Shown one piece after another: positions 1 to 5,967 of a stretch of DNA of 48,316 nt. The position numbers and the translations under genes were made by a program. Numbering within the stretch: the stretch's first letter is position 1; each line of letters begins with the position of its first letter. Origin of the DNA: a virus. The notes under the pieces were generated by a model that saw nothing but the letters and a program-made list of their open reading frames with translations, had not been told where the DNA came from and ran no database searches. The DNA lies in the IMG/VR virus record IMGVR_UViG_3300024344_002083, positions 1-48,316 of that record. One strand, 5' to 3'.

Positions 1-1
1 A

Positions 2-259
2 AACAAATCTAGAAGAATCAAAATAGACATGCCTCTTGAGTTTTCTAACGCATCTACCCCAGATGACTTTTTGGAACTATTAGAAATAAAAGACGTAATG
101 GAAAAGATAGATAAAAATTCTCAGAAGATAATTTATCAAAGATTTTTCCAAAGGATGACAATGAAGGAAATAGCCAAGGAGAATGGCTATAGCAGAGAAA
201 CGGCTAGGAGAAACATAATTTGTTCTATAGATAAAATTAAAAAATGCTTACAGAATTAG
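2..259 (+). CDS. Sigma-70-like factor, C-terminal part (5' end cut by window edge)
   Basis: The frame is open from base 2, so the gene probably begins upstream; the first ATG in the window is at 29. The C-terminal half looks like sigma-70 region 4: helices around ELLEIKDVMEKI and DKNSQKIIYQRFF, then a helix-turn-helix MTMKEIAKENGYSRETARR with a basic tail. Region 4 of this family binds the -35 promoter element and the RNA polymerase flap; the polymerase-binding region 2 would lie outside the window. The stop at 257-259 overlaps the next start by 16 bases. A generic HTH regulator is the alternative. Another sigma-like gene lies at 28211. Confidence 0.6.
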   Translation, partial: NKSRRIKIDMPLEFSNASTPDDFLELLEIKDVMEKIDKNSQKIIYQRFFQRMTMKEIAKENGYSRETARRNIICSIDKIKKCLQN

Positions 260-876
260 CTTGCTATAATCAAGACGCAACATTTCAAGAGTTGCTAGAA
301 ACAATATTCATATCTTGCCAAAAAGAAATAGATTCAGTGGCAATCCCATCTGGCTTTATGAATAGAGTAAATGACTTTCTAAAAGACCAAAAATTTTCAG
401 CAGCGATAGACTTTCCCTATGGTGTCAACGGAACTCAAGTTAGAGTCCACGAAATAATATTAGCTATAAGACAAGGGGCATCTTATATAGATCTAGTATT
501 AAATGGCGGGTTAATTAAAGATAAAAACTGGTATAAAATAAAAGAAGACCTAAAGGCTTGCATGACAGTTTGCAAAAGCAATGATGTCGAATTGAGAATA
601 ATCACTGAGTATAGATTGTTTGATACAAGAACGCTGCTTTTATTGTGCGATCTGGTGTACGGGTTTGGTGTCTACAATATGATTAACTCTACCGGCTTTA
701 TAGCCGATGATCTTTCTGATAACGCACTAATTTCCCATGAAATACAGTCAAAGACGGGTATAAACGTGACTGCATGTGGAAGATTCACAAGCGAAAAGCA
801 TTTTAAGATGCTTGAAGATGCGAATATATACGGTCTTAGACTAATGTCTCCTAGAATCGCACAAGACCTGCTCTAA
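244..876 (+). CDS. DeoC/aldolase-fold protein lacking the Schiff-base lysines
   Basis: The 210 residues follow the deoxyribose-phosphate aldolase pattern: FPYGVNGTQVRVHE near 57-70, GASYIDLVLNGG at 78-89 (D83 matches the conserved Asp of EIDxVxN), and an STGF strand at 149-152. In active DeoC the catalytic lysine sits four residues before the G of KTSTG; here that position is I147. The second conserved lysine (VKxxGG) is T176. The fold therefore looks kept while the known Schiff-base chemistry should be lost. It overlaps the sigma-like gene by 16 bases and precedes a probable virion gene. A sugar-phosphate binding or structural role is possible; I cannot assign one. Confidence 0.6.
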   Translation: MLTELACYNQDATFQELLETIFISCQKEIDSVAIPSGFMNRVNDFLKDQKFSAAIDFPYGVNGTQVRVHEIILAIRQGASYIDLVLNGGLIKDKNWYKIKEDLKACMTVCKSNDVELRIITEYRLFDTRTLLLLCDLVYGFGVYNMINSTGFIADDLSDNALISHEIQSKTGINVTACGRFTSEKHFKMLEDANIYGLRLMSPRIAQDLL

Positions 877-960
877 TAAGTGTATATTATATTAGGACTT
901 GGATCTATATCATAGGAACTTTCGGACTTGTGCAATATAGTCATATGAAAGGTTAATATC

Positions 961-1596
961 ATGACTGTAAGCACACATAAATCTACTGCTCAGGGAAGCG
1001 GAAGCTTCAAAGATGACGGTGGAACAATTTTGAATGGTGGGAATATTAGTGGAAGTAAATTCCAAGCTAAGACTCCTATCGAAATAGTACAGGGTCGTAA
1101 AGTTTCTGGTTCTAAAGTGGTTGCTAAATCTGGAGATGCCTACAATGCAGGTATCACCACAGCTAACTCCGGTGGAACTTTAGCTTTTAACCCAAGTGGA
1201 AGATCAGTTACTCGTTCTGCTACTGACACGGGCTTCTTGATTAGAGGCGGTGTTGCGAACAACATTTCTGGTATTTCCAGTTTGAACCCAATCTTGAGTG
1301 GCGCTTCCGATACGACAAGTCGTCGTGGTGGAAACATTCACCCAATGAAGAAGTACCGTCAGAATGGTACTTGGGCAACTGCTATCTTCGATATCTTCGG
1401 TGGAGGACTATTGCAGAGCGATGGTACAGCCAAAGATGGTATCACTGACAGAGGAACTGCTATCACACTTGGTGTTGACCATGCAGCAGAACCTGTTGGT
1501 GGCGTAAGAGCAATTCCGGGTGAATTTGTAATTCTGTTTGACTTTGCTACGTTTACTAATAACTACAAAGACTACAGTGCAATCACTGGTGCTTAA
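961..1596 (+). CDS. Gly/Ser-rich probable virion protein
   Basis: This 211-residue protein is rich in Gly, Ser, Thr and Asn in its first 120 residues (repeated GGxI/SGSK-type turns), followed by a more hydrophobic segment around FDIFGGGLLQSD and a C-terminal stretch IPGEFVILFDFATF. There is no signal peptide or membrane segment. It stands alone between an 84-base and a 22-base spacer, with AAAGG nine bases before the ATG. This composition suits a beta-rich structural or head-decoration protein, but I recognise no family. Its codon choice (many GGT, GCT, ACT) looks different from its neighbours and would fit high expression. Confidence 0.55.
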   Translation: MTVSTHKSTAQGSGSFKDDGGTILNGGNISGSKFQAKTPIEIVQGRKVSGSKVVAKSGDAYNAGITTANSGGTLAFNPSGRSVTRSATDTGFLIRGGVANNISGISSLNPILSGASDTTSRRGGNIHPMKKYRQNGTWATAIFDIFGGGLLQSDGTAKDGITDRGTAITLGVDHAAEPVGGVRAIPGEFVILFDFATFTNNYKDYSAITGA

Positions 1597-1618
1597 TCGT
1601 TTTTCTTAGAGGTGTATC

Positions 1619-1930
1619 ATGAGTTCATTAGAAATGCCAGCACTAGCTGCTGTAATTGCAATTACTATGGGATTGATAAAGGTTATTGAAATGTTGATTT
1701 CTAAAAAGTCTTCTAAAGATTCTTGTTTGAATCAGGAAGAAAGAAATTGGTTACAAGGACTGCATGATTTACACGAGAAGTGTGATACCGATGGAACCCC
1801 CTTGGTCTATGTTCCTAGAAGTTGGGCTGAAATTCAGCGCAATATGCAACATATTATGACCAAGATAGTTAATGACCAACGGAGGATCGCAGATATTCTA
1901 GAAAGAATTGATAAGAAGATAGATAAGTAG
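1619..1930 (+). CDS. Small membrane protein with C-terminal coiled coil
   Basis: The 103 residues start with a hydrophobic segment (about 6-27: MPALAAVIAITMGLIKVIEM), then a Lys/Ser-rich turn, a soluble stretch with two Cys (NQEERNWLQGLHDLHEKC) and a C-terminal helix (IVNDQRRIADILERIDKKIDK) with heptad-like spacing. A single N-terminal membrane helix plus coiled coil is the layout of several phage lysis or holin-associated proteins such as the XhlA type, but I see no diagnostic motif. GAGGTG lies seven bases before the ATG. A strong hairpin follows the stop codon. Confidence 0.6.
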   Translation: MSSLEMPALAAVIAITMGLIKVIEMLISKKSSKDSCLNQEERNWLQGLHDLHEKCDTDGTPLVYVPRSWAEIQRNMQHIMTKIVNDQRRIADILERIDKKIDK

Positions 1931-1938
1931 TAACTAAT

Positions 1939-1976
1939 GGGGGTATGGGGTACTTACTCCTTACCCCCTATTTTAT
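1939..1976 (+). terminator. Probable rho-independent terminator
   Basis: GGGGGTATGG (1939-1948) pairs with CCTTACCCCC (1959-1968): nine of ten pairs, one T-T mismatch, ten-base loop, followed by TATTTTAT. It lies directly after the stop at 1930 and just before the Shine-Dalgarno (TGGAG) of the gene at 1988, so it would end or attenuate transcription between the two. Confidence 0.65.
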
Positions 1977-1987
1977 GGAGAAGCAAA

Positions 1988-2230
1988 ATGAAAAACCCAA
2001 TGAAGAATAAAAAAAGTATAGCCGCAATAGTATCAATACTTATTGCTCTATTTATAGCTGTATGGCAAAACGGAGGACTTGATGGAATTGTTATAGATGT
2101 ACCCGGAGCTGATCCGATTGAAGTAAATATTCCAGAAAGTTGTGAAGATTGTGAAGAGGCTTGTAAGTGCGATATTGATGATGGCGATTGTGTCTGTGAC
2201 ACTGACTGCGCCTGTCCTGTCTGCGCCTGA
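1988..2230 (+). CDS. Small membrane protein with Cys-rich acidic tail
   Basis: The start at 1988 is chosen over a GTG-type start at 1937 because TGGAG lies just upstream and the 1937 start would begin inside the terminator hairpin. The 80 residues have a basic N-terminus (MKNPMKNKKS), one membrane helix (about 11-27, IAAIVSILIALFIAVW), an acidic linker and a tail with nine Cys in the last 30 residues, in CxxC and CxC spacing with many Asp/Glu. The tail could bind metal or form disulfides outside the membrane. The last 89 bases also encode the signal peptide of the next gene in another frame. Function unknown. Confidence 0.5.
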   Translation: MKNPMKNKKSIAAIVSILIALFIAVWQNGGLDGIVIDVPGADPIEVNIPESCEDCEEACKCDIDDGDCVCDTDCACPVCA

Positions 2231-2660
2231 TAATTATGAAGTAGAAGTAGTTGAATACTGTGACTATGTAGAAATTAATCATGTGTACAGATACGATGAG
2301 ATAGATGAGAGAGTGGTCTGCTATATGAAGCAGGCCATTTTCTGGTCTTTCAGAGAAGAGGTTTTACTTCCAGTAATGGACTCACAAGGTAAACCAACTG
2401 ATGAATACAGAATGACTTCTGACTTCGTGGTTCGAGACTACGTTGTATTAAAGACGGGCTGGAGTAATAAACAAAATACAAGATGGAATCTTATTAATGG
2501 GAAATGGCACTTTACTTTTTATGATATGAACAGTGATACATACACACGAGTCATATGTAAAAGTATTAAAGTCAGCCACACAGACTATGATGTTGAGCGT
2601 AGAAATCTTAAGCTAATAAAAAAAGAACATAGATACGAATTTATGGAGCGAAGAGAATGA
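2142..2660 (+). CDS. Secreted protein with signal peptide, unknown function
   Basis: The frame starts at GTG 2142, inside the Cys-rich gene. It gives a good signal peptide: basic KIVKR, hydrophobic core LVSAILMMAIVSVTLT, and cleavage-like PVLSA near residue 28. The mature part (about 144 residues) contains VEINHVYR, QAIFWSF, WHFTFYD and a charged end. From memory it resembles a small-protein family I have seen in Planctomycetes (EVNHFYD...QxIFY...WHD...YD). If the signal peptide were spurious, the next in-frame Met would be near 2325. The stop overlaps the next ATG (ATGA). Confidence 0.55.
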   Translation: MKIVKRLVSAILMMAIVSVTLTAPVLSAPDNYEVEVVEYCDYVEINHVYRYDEIDERVVCYMKQAIFWSFREEVLLPVMDSQGKPTDEYRMTSDFVVRDYVVLKTGWSNKQNTRWNLINGKWHFTFYDMNSDTYTRVICKSIKVSHTDYDVERRNLKLIKKEHRYEFMERRE

Positions 2661-3049
2661 AATATCCAAAAATTAGAGCAGAGTGGCAACCAATAAATAA
2701 TCCTGAGATTGATATAAAAAGACAAGAGCTAAAGATATACAAGAACTCAGAACTTCTTCAAGAGTATTCACTGAACCGTTGGGAAGGGGCATTAGAATTT
2801 TTTATCCCTGCTTGGGACGAGAAGGGACATCTAATACAAGAGCCAACCAGAATATACTACACTGTGGAAGCTATCACAGATAACTTTTCATCTGAAGTTG
2901 TAGCTTCAAATGTCGTAGAACTACAAAGTATTGCTATTGATGAAAAACCAACGGACTTGAAGGTGTCCGTAATGCCCTTTCCAGAAGTTTATCAAGAATA
3001 CGATTCGTCAAATCCAAACATTTCTATTATGGGTAGTGGGGTTATTTAA
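2657..3049 (+). CDS. Hypothetical protein, probable beta-sandwich
   Basis: The 130 residues have alternating hydrophobic strands (IDIKRQELKIYKNSELL, RIYYTVEAITDNFSSEVVASNVVEL) that resemble a single fibronectin-III or Ig-like domain with a C-terminal linker. There is no signal peptide, Cys or catalytic motif. It is coupled to the secreted-protein gene by ATGA overlap, and the following dipeptidase gene begins at the very next base after its stop. It may be an accessory or binding module working with those two, but that is inference from position only. Confidence 0.5.
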   Translation: MKYPKIRAEWQPINNPEIDIKRQELKIYKNSELLQEYSLNRWEGALEFFIPAWDEKGHLIQEPTRIYYTVEAITDNFSSEVVASNVVELQSIAIDEKPTDLKVSVMPFPEVYQEYDSSNPNISIMGSGVI

Positions 3050-4300
3050 ATGAACTGGCAAGATATTCACGACCAAGCTATTGTATTTGATTGGCACAAT
3101 CACGGAACGCTTAAAAATTTCTTATTCGACCGTTCTCTTGACGGTAAAGATTCTAGGTTCTTAACTAAGTTATTTAAAAGAACCTTCTGGCCTCTAAGTG
3201 AAAGAAATACTCTCCCCAAAATGGAACAAGGGGGATTAAATGTAATCCTTTCTACTTCTTATATACCAGAGATAGAATGGGTAGACGATCAAAAGTTAAT
3301 TAAATTTTTGAAGTGGATTTATCCTTCGGTAAATAAGAGGGTGTTTGAGCCAACTTATTTTGATGCAACTAATGCAATGATGAATCGCATGGAAAAAGAA
3401 GTGGAATTGTACAATGATATTTCTCTTTCTGATAATAAATTCAAATTTGTAAAGAGTCTAAAAGAATTAGAAGATTCCATTGTCGAACACGATATAGCAA
3501 TGATTCACTCTGTTGAAGGAGGCCATTCTCTTAATGGTGAGTTAGCAAAGAAGCGTGTTGATGAGGTAACTGCTTTAAAACCACTTATTGAAAATGAACT
3601 AATAGAAAATCTTGAACACTTTTATAACAGAGGTGTTGCTTATCTTACTCTTGCTCATTTTTACCCAAACCATTTAGTGTCTCCTGTTTTTCCATATCCA
3701 GAGTATGGCATCAAGAGTAGTAACTGGAAGAACTTAATGGCTGGCTGGGATATGAATAAAGGTCTTACATCAACTGGTAAAAAGGTTGTGCAGACCATGA
3801 AAGAGATGGGTATGATTATAGATATAAGTCATTGTACCCCGACAGCAAGACAAGAAGTTTATGAAATTGTTGGAGATGACTTATCGAGGATAGTTGCGAG
3901 TCACGTTGGTGCATTTTCTATTAACCCAGACCCTTATAACTTAGAGGACTGGGAAATTAAATGGTTAGCAGATCATAATTGTTTAATAGGTTTAATTTTT
4001 ATGAACTATTGGTTAAGTCCAATAGATTCAGGTCTTGGACTAAAACACCTAGAAAGAACAATAGATCATATAATTAATATAGCCGGAGACGAAGTCTTGG
4101 CTATAGGGACTGATTTCGACGGGTTTACTGATCCTCCAGACGAGATAACTGATATTTCAGAATTGCCTAGATTTACTAGATATTTATCTTCATTAAAGAG
4201 TGGGATTGATAAGGACAAGTATTCAAACAGCACAATTACTAATATACTTGGTAGAAACTCACTTAGATTTATCCTAGAAGGCTGGGGCAAAAAGAAATGA
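3050..4300 (+). CDS. M19-family (membrane dipeptidase-like) metallopeptidase
   Basis: The 416 residues carry the landmarks of peptidase M19, an amidohydrolase-fold zinc dipeptidase: DWHNH (14-18), VEGGHS with bridging Glu156, DISH (His261), ASHVGA (His285), GTDFDG (Asp355) and a C-terminal GRNSLR. Length matches the family. In the enzymes I know the first motif is HxD (renal dipeptidase His16/Asp18); here it is HxH (His16/His18), as in other amidohydrolases. No signal peptide is visible. M19 enzymes cleave dipeptides, including D-amino-acid ones. In a phage it might trim peptidoglycan peptides or recycle amino acids; neither is shown. Confidence 0.85.
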   Translation: MNWQDIHDQAIVFDWHNHGTLKNFLFDRSLDGKDSRFLTKLFKRTFWPLSERNTLPKMEQGGLNVILSTSYIPEIEWVDDQKLIKFLKWIYPSVNKRVFEPTYFDATNAMMNRMEKEVELYNDISLSDNKFKFVKSLKELEDSIVEHDIAMIHSVEGGHSLNGELAKKRVDEVTALKPLIENELIENLEHFYNRGVAYLTLAHFYPNHLVSPVFPYPEYGIKSSNWKNLMAGWDMNKGLTSTGKKVVQTMKEMGMIIDISHCTPTARQEVYEIVGDDLSRIVASHVGAFSINPDPYNLEDWEIKWLADHNCLIGLIFMNYWLSPIDSGLGLKHLERTIDHIINIAGDEVLAIGTDFDGFTDPPDEITDISELPRFTRYLSSLKSGIDKDKYSNSTITNILGRNSLRFILEGWGKKK

Positions 4301-4809
4301 AAAAATATATAGAAGCATTAAAACAATACTCGGAAGATGCAACTACTAGTGATGCAAAAACTGGAGCTTGCTGGGAAGGCTACGAAAGAGTGCCTAACAC
4401 TAAAAAAGGTGAACCCGGAAGTTGCAGAAAGATTGGATCAACTACAGCAGATTATAAGTATGAAAACCCAAAGACTGGCGAAGTATTTATATACACGCGA
4501 AAGGGAACTTATAAAAAGGGTAACACAATATTAGTTTATAAAGGCGTAGCAGAAGAAGCAGAAGCTTCTGAATATCAAGGAAGAAAAGTTACTCTTAACA
4601 AACCTTTCTTAACACCAGACGGGCCAAAGAAACGTTCTGTATATGTAAAAAATGAGAAGGGTAATGTAGTGAAGGTTAACTTCGGAGACCCTAACATGAG
4701 AATAAAAAAGAACGACCCAGAAAGACGTAAGAGTTTTAGGGCTAGACATAATTGTGATAACCCCGGACCTAAATGGAAGGCAAGATATTGGTCTTGTAAA
4801 ATGTGGTAA
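4297..4809 (+). CDS. Modular basic phage protein with two Cys motifs
   Basis: The 170 residues hold three pieces: an N-terminal motif CWEGYERVPNTKKGEPGSC (25-43), a central beta-like segment (KTGEVFIYTRKGTYKKG), and a very basic C-terminus with VNFGDPNMRIKK, RRKSFRARHNCDNPGP and YWSCKMW. I recall the last motif as a recurrent tail on head-maturation or other phage proteins of marine myoviruses; its role is not known to me. The paired Cys could bind zinc. It overlaps the dipeptidase stop by four bases (ATGA). Confidence 0.6.
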   Translation: MKKYIEALKQYSEDATTSDAKTGACWEGYERVPNTKKGEPGSCRKIGSTTADYKYENPKTGEVFIYTRKGTYKKGNTILVYKGVAEEAEASEYQGRKVTLNKPFLTPDGPKKRSVYVKNEKGNVVKVNFGDPNMRIKKNDPERRKSFRARHNCDNPGPKWKARYWSCKMW

Positions 4810-4810
4810 C

Positions 4811-5101
4811 ATGCCGAATAATAGTAATAGATTACAGAGTATCTTAGAAAAACGTCGTCAAAAACATCAGATCAAATCTGACAAGAAAGACGATAAGGAA
4901 GAAAAAAAAGAAACCAAAAGAAATTACAGGCTTGAGAAAATCAATGCCGTAAAAGAAAAAATCTACGCTGTTGCAGCCAAAAGGAAGTGGTTGTTTCTTA
5001 TTATAGCAGCTGCGATAGTAGCCTACTTAGTCATTTTCAAAGGCGGGTTTAGCTTTGGTGGCGGAGGAGGCATTTTAGAGAAGATTAAAAGCTTCTTTTA
5101 A
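4811..5101 (+). CDS. Small membrane protein with basic cytoplasmic head
   Basis: The start at 4811, one base after the preceding stop, avoids a long overlap that an upstream start at 4754 would need. The 96 residues have a highly charged first half (Lys/Glu-rich, MPNNSNRLQSILEKRR onward), one membrane helix near 60-75 (WLFLIIAAAIVAYLVIF), a Gly run (FGGGGG) and an amphipathic end ILEKIKSFF. This could be a spanin- or holin-like lysis protein or a membrane anchor; no family is recognised. Confidence 0.55.
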   Translation: MPNNSNRLQSILEKRRQKHQIKSDKKDDKEEKKETKRNYRLEKINAVKEKIYAVAAKRKWLFLIIAAAIVAYLVIFKGGFSFGGGGGILEKIKSFF

Positions 5102-5106
5102 TTTTT
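5084..5106 (+). terminator. AT-rich hairpin with T-run, weak terminator candidate
   Basis: ATTAAAAG (5084-5091) and CTTTTAAT (5095-5102) form a perfect 8-bp stem with a three-base loop, followed by TTTT. Only one G-C pair is present, so termination would be weak. It overlaps the stop codon of the membrane-protein gene. Confidence 0.3.
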
Positions 5107-5122
5107 ATTAAGGAAAAGAACT

Positions 5123-5302
5123 ATGGAAAAGGTAAAAGCCTTATTCAAAAGTCGTCGTTTTTGGACTGCTGTTGGTGGAGTTGTTGTAGTAGTCGCTCAG
5201 GAAACACTTGGGCTAGATCCAGCTACAACAAATTCAGTAGTAGCTATAGCTATAGCTTGGATTCTTGGTGACTCTTTGAGAGTTACTTCTGACGAAGCGT
5301 AA
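5123..5302 (+). CDS. Small two-helix membrane protein, holin-like
   Basis: This 59-residue ORF starts MEKVKALFKSRRFW, then has a hydrophobic segment TAVGGVVVVVAQETL, a short turn LGLDPATTNS and a second hydrophobic segment VVAIAIAWILG, ending in a polar tail. AAGGAA precedes the ATG by eight bases. A basic N-terminus plus two short membrane spans around a Pro/Asp turn is common in very small phage holins and in small membrane proteins of cyanophage-type viruses. It ends a run of small membrane proteins from 1619. The gene is likely real; the holin role is a guess. Confidence 0.6.
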   Translation: MEKVKALFKSRRFWTAVGGVVVVVAQETLGLDPATTNSVVAIAIAWILGDSLRVTSDEA

Positions 5303-5306
5303 TAGT

Positions 5307-5365
5307 GCTATTTGAAATAGCGGCTCACCCGAATCTTATGACCCTCGCACCCGCAGGGTGAGCTG
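5307..5365 (+). other. Two hairpins in the spacer before the thioredoxin genes
   Basis: The 85-base spacer contains GCTATTTGAAATAGC (5307-5321), which is self-complementary, and then CGGCTCACCC (5321-5330) pairing with GGGTGAGCTG (5356-5365) over ten pairs with one G-T wobble and a 25-base loop. No T-run follows; the T-run-like CTGTTTCCTTTAGGG contains the Shine-Dalgarno of 5388. It could be an RNA processing or translational control element. The two stems compete for base 5321. Confidence 0.35.
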
Positions 5366-5387
5366 CTGTTTCCTTTAGGGAAGAAAT

Positions 5388-5675
5388 ATGGAAAACAAAA
5401 ATAATCATTTGTTGGTTTTTTCTGCTGCATGGTGTGGCCCATGTAGAATGATGAAGGCTATAGTATGGCCTGATTCTAGTGTTCAACAAGCTCTTTCTGG
5501 CTTCAAGTCTCATAAGTTTATAGATATAGACGACGTTCAAGGTCAAGCCTTAGCAAGAATGTATCATGTTAGATCTGTTCCAACTATTGTAGTCACCGAC
5601 AAAGAAGGTCAACCTCTAAAGGTTGCCAATACAATGGATGCAAAACAAACTGTGAGGTTTTTAGAAAATGCTTAA
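5388..5675 (+). CDS. Thioredoxin-like protein (WCGPC)
   Basis: The 95 residues form a compact thioredoxin fold: strand LLVFSA, active site WCGPC (residues 16-20), IDIDD strand, a cis-proline motif VRSVPTIVV (P around 64) and a C-terminal helix. The length is that of a minimal thioredoxin. Such proteins reduce disulfides, and class I ribonucleotide reductase (encoded here at 9194-12775) needs a reductant of this type. TAGGG lies 10 bases before the ATG. It overlaps the second thioredoxin-like gene by eight bases. Confidence 0.9.
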   Translation: MENKNNHLLVFSAAWCGPCRMMKAIVWPDSSVQQALSGFKSHKFIDIDDVQGQALARMYHVRSVPTIVVTDKEGQPLKVANTMDAKQTVRFLENA

Positions 5676-5967
5676 ATCAAAATATCAAGTGGTTGTTTTT
5701 ATGGCTGAATGGTGTCCTCATTGTACACACATGAAGAACAATGTTTGGACTGACCAAAAAGTATCAGAAAGCGTCTCAAAATATCATGGAGGCAAAGCAG
5801 CTTTCATTCTTTGTTCTAAACCCCAGAACAGACATTTAGTAGACGAATTCAATATAGAAAAATATCCCACTGTTGTGATTATGGATGAAGATCACAATAT
5901 AAAAAGACAAGCTAATAACATGACTAGTGATGAAGTCGTAAGTTTTTTAGAGGATTTTAATGGTTAA
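5668..5967 (+). CDS. Thioredoxin-like protein (WCPHC)
   Basis: The 99 residues repeat the thioredoxin layout of the upstream gene: VVVFMAEWCPHC (active site residues 15-19), a strand KAAFILCS with an extra Cys, cis-Pro motif IEKYPTVVIM, and a last helix. The CPHC active site is the DsbA-type dipeptide and normally raises the redox potential compared with CGPC, so this paralogue may be a better oxidant or isomerase, but there is no signal peptide, so it should be cytoplasmic. It overlaps both neighbours by eight bases. Confidence 0.85.
   Translation: MLKSKYQVVVFMAEWCPHCTHMKNNVWTDQKVSESVSKYHGGKAAFILCSKPQNRHLVDEFNIEKYPTVVIMDEDHNIKRQANNMTSDEVVSFLEDFNG

Noticed and set aside
1140-1337. Minus-strand 65-residue frame in the Gly/Ser-rich gene
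   Set aside because: Shadow of codon bias in a Gly/Ser-rich sequence; no start signal or context on that strand.
5321-5365. Possible tRNA or tRNA fragment in the hairpin spacer
   Set aside because: I tried to read the two hairpins as acceptor and T arms on either strand, but no full cloverleaf, anticodon loop or CCA-compatible end fits in 85 bases.
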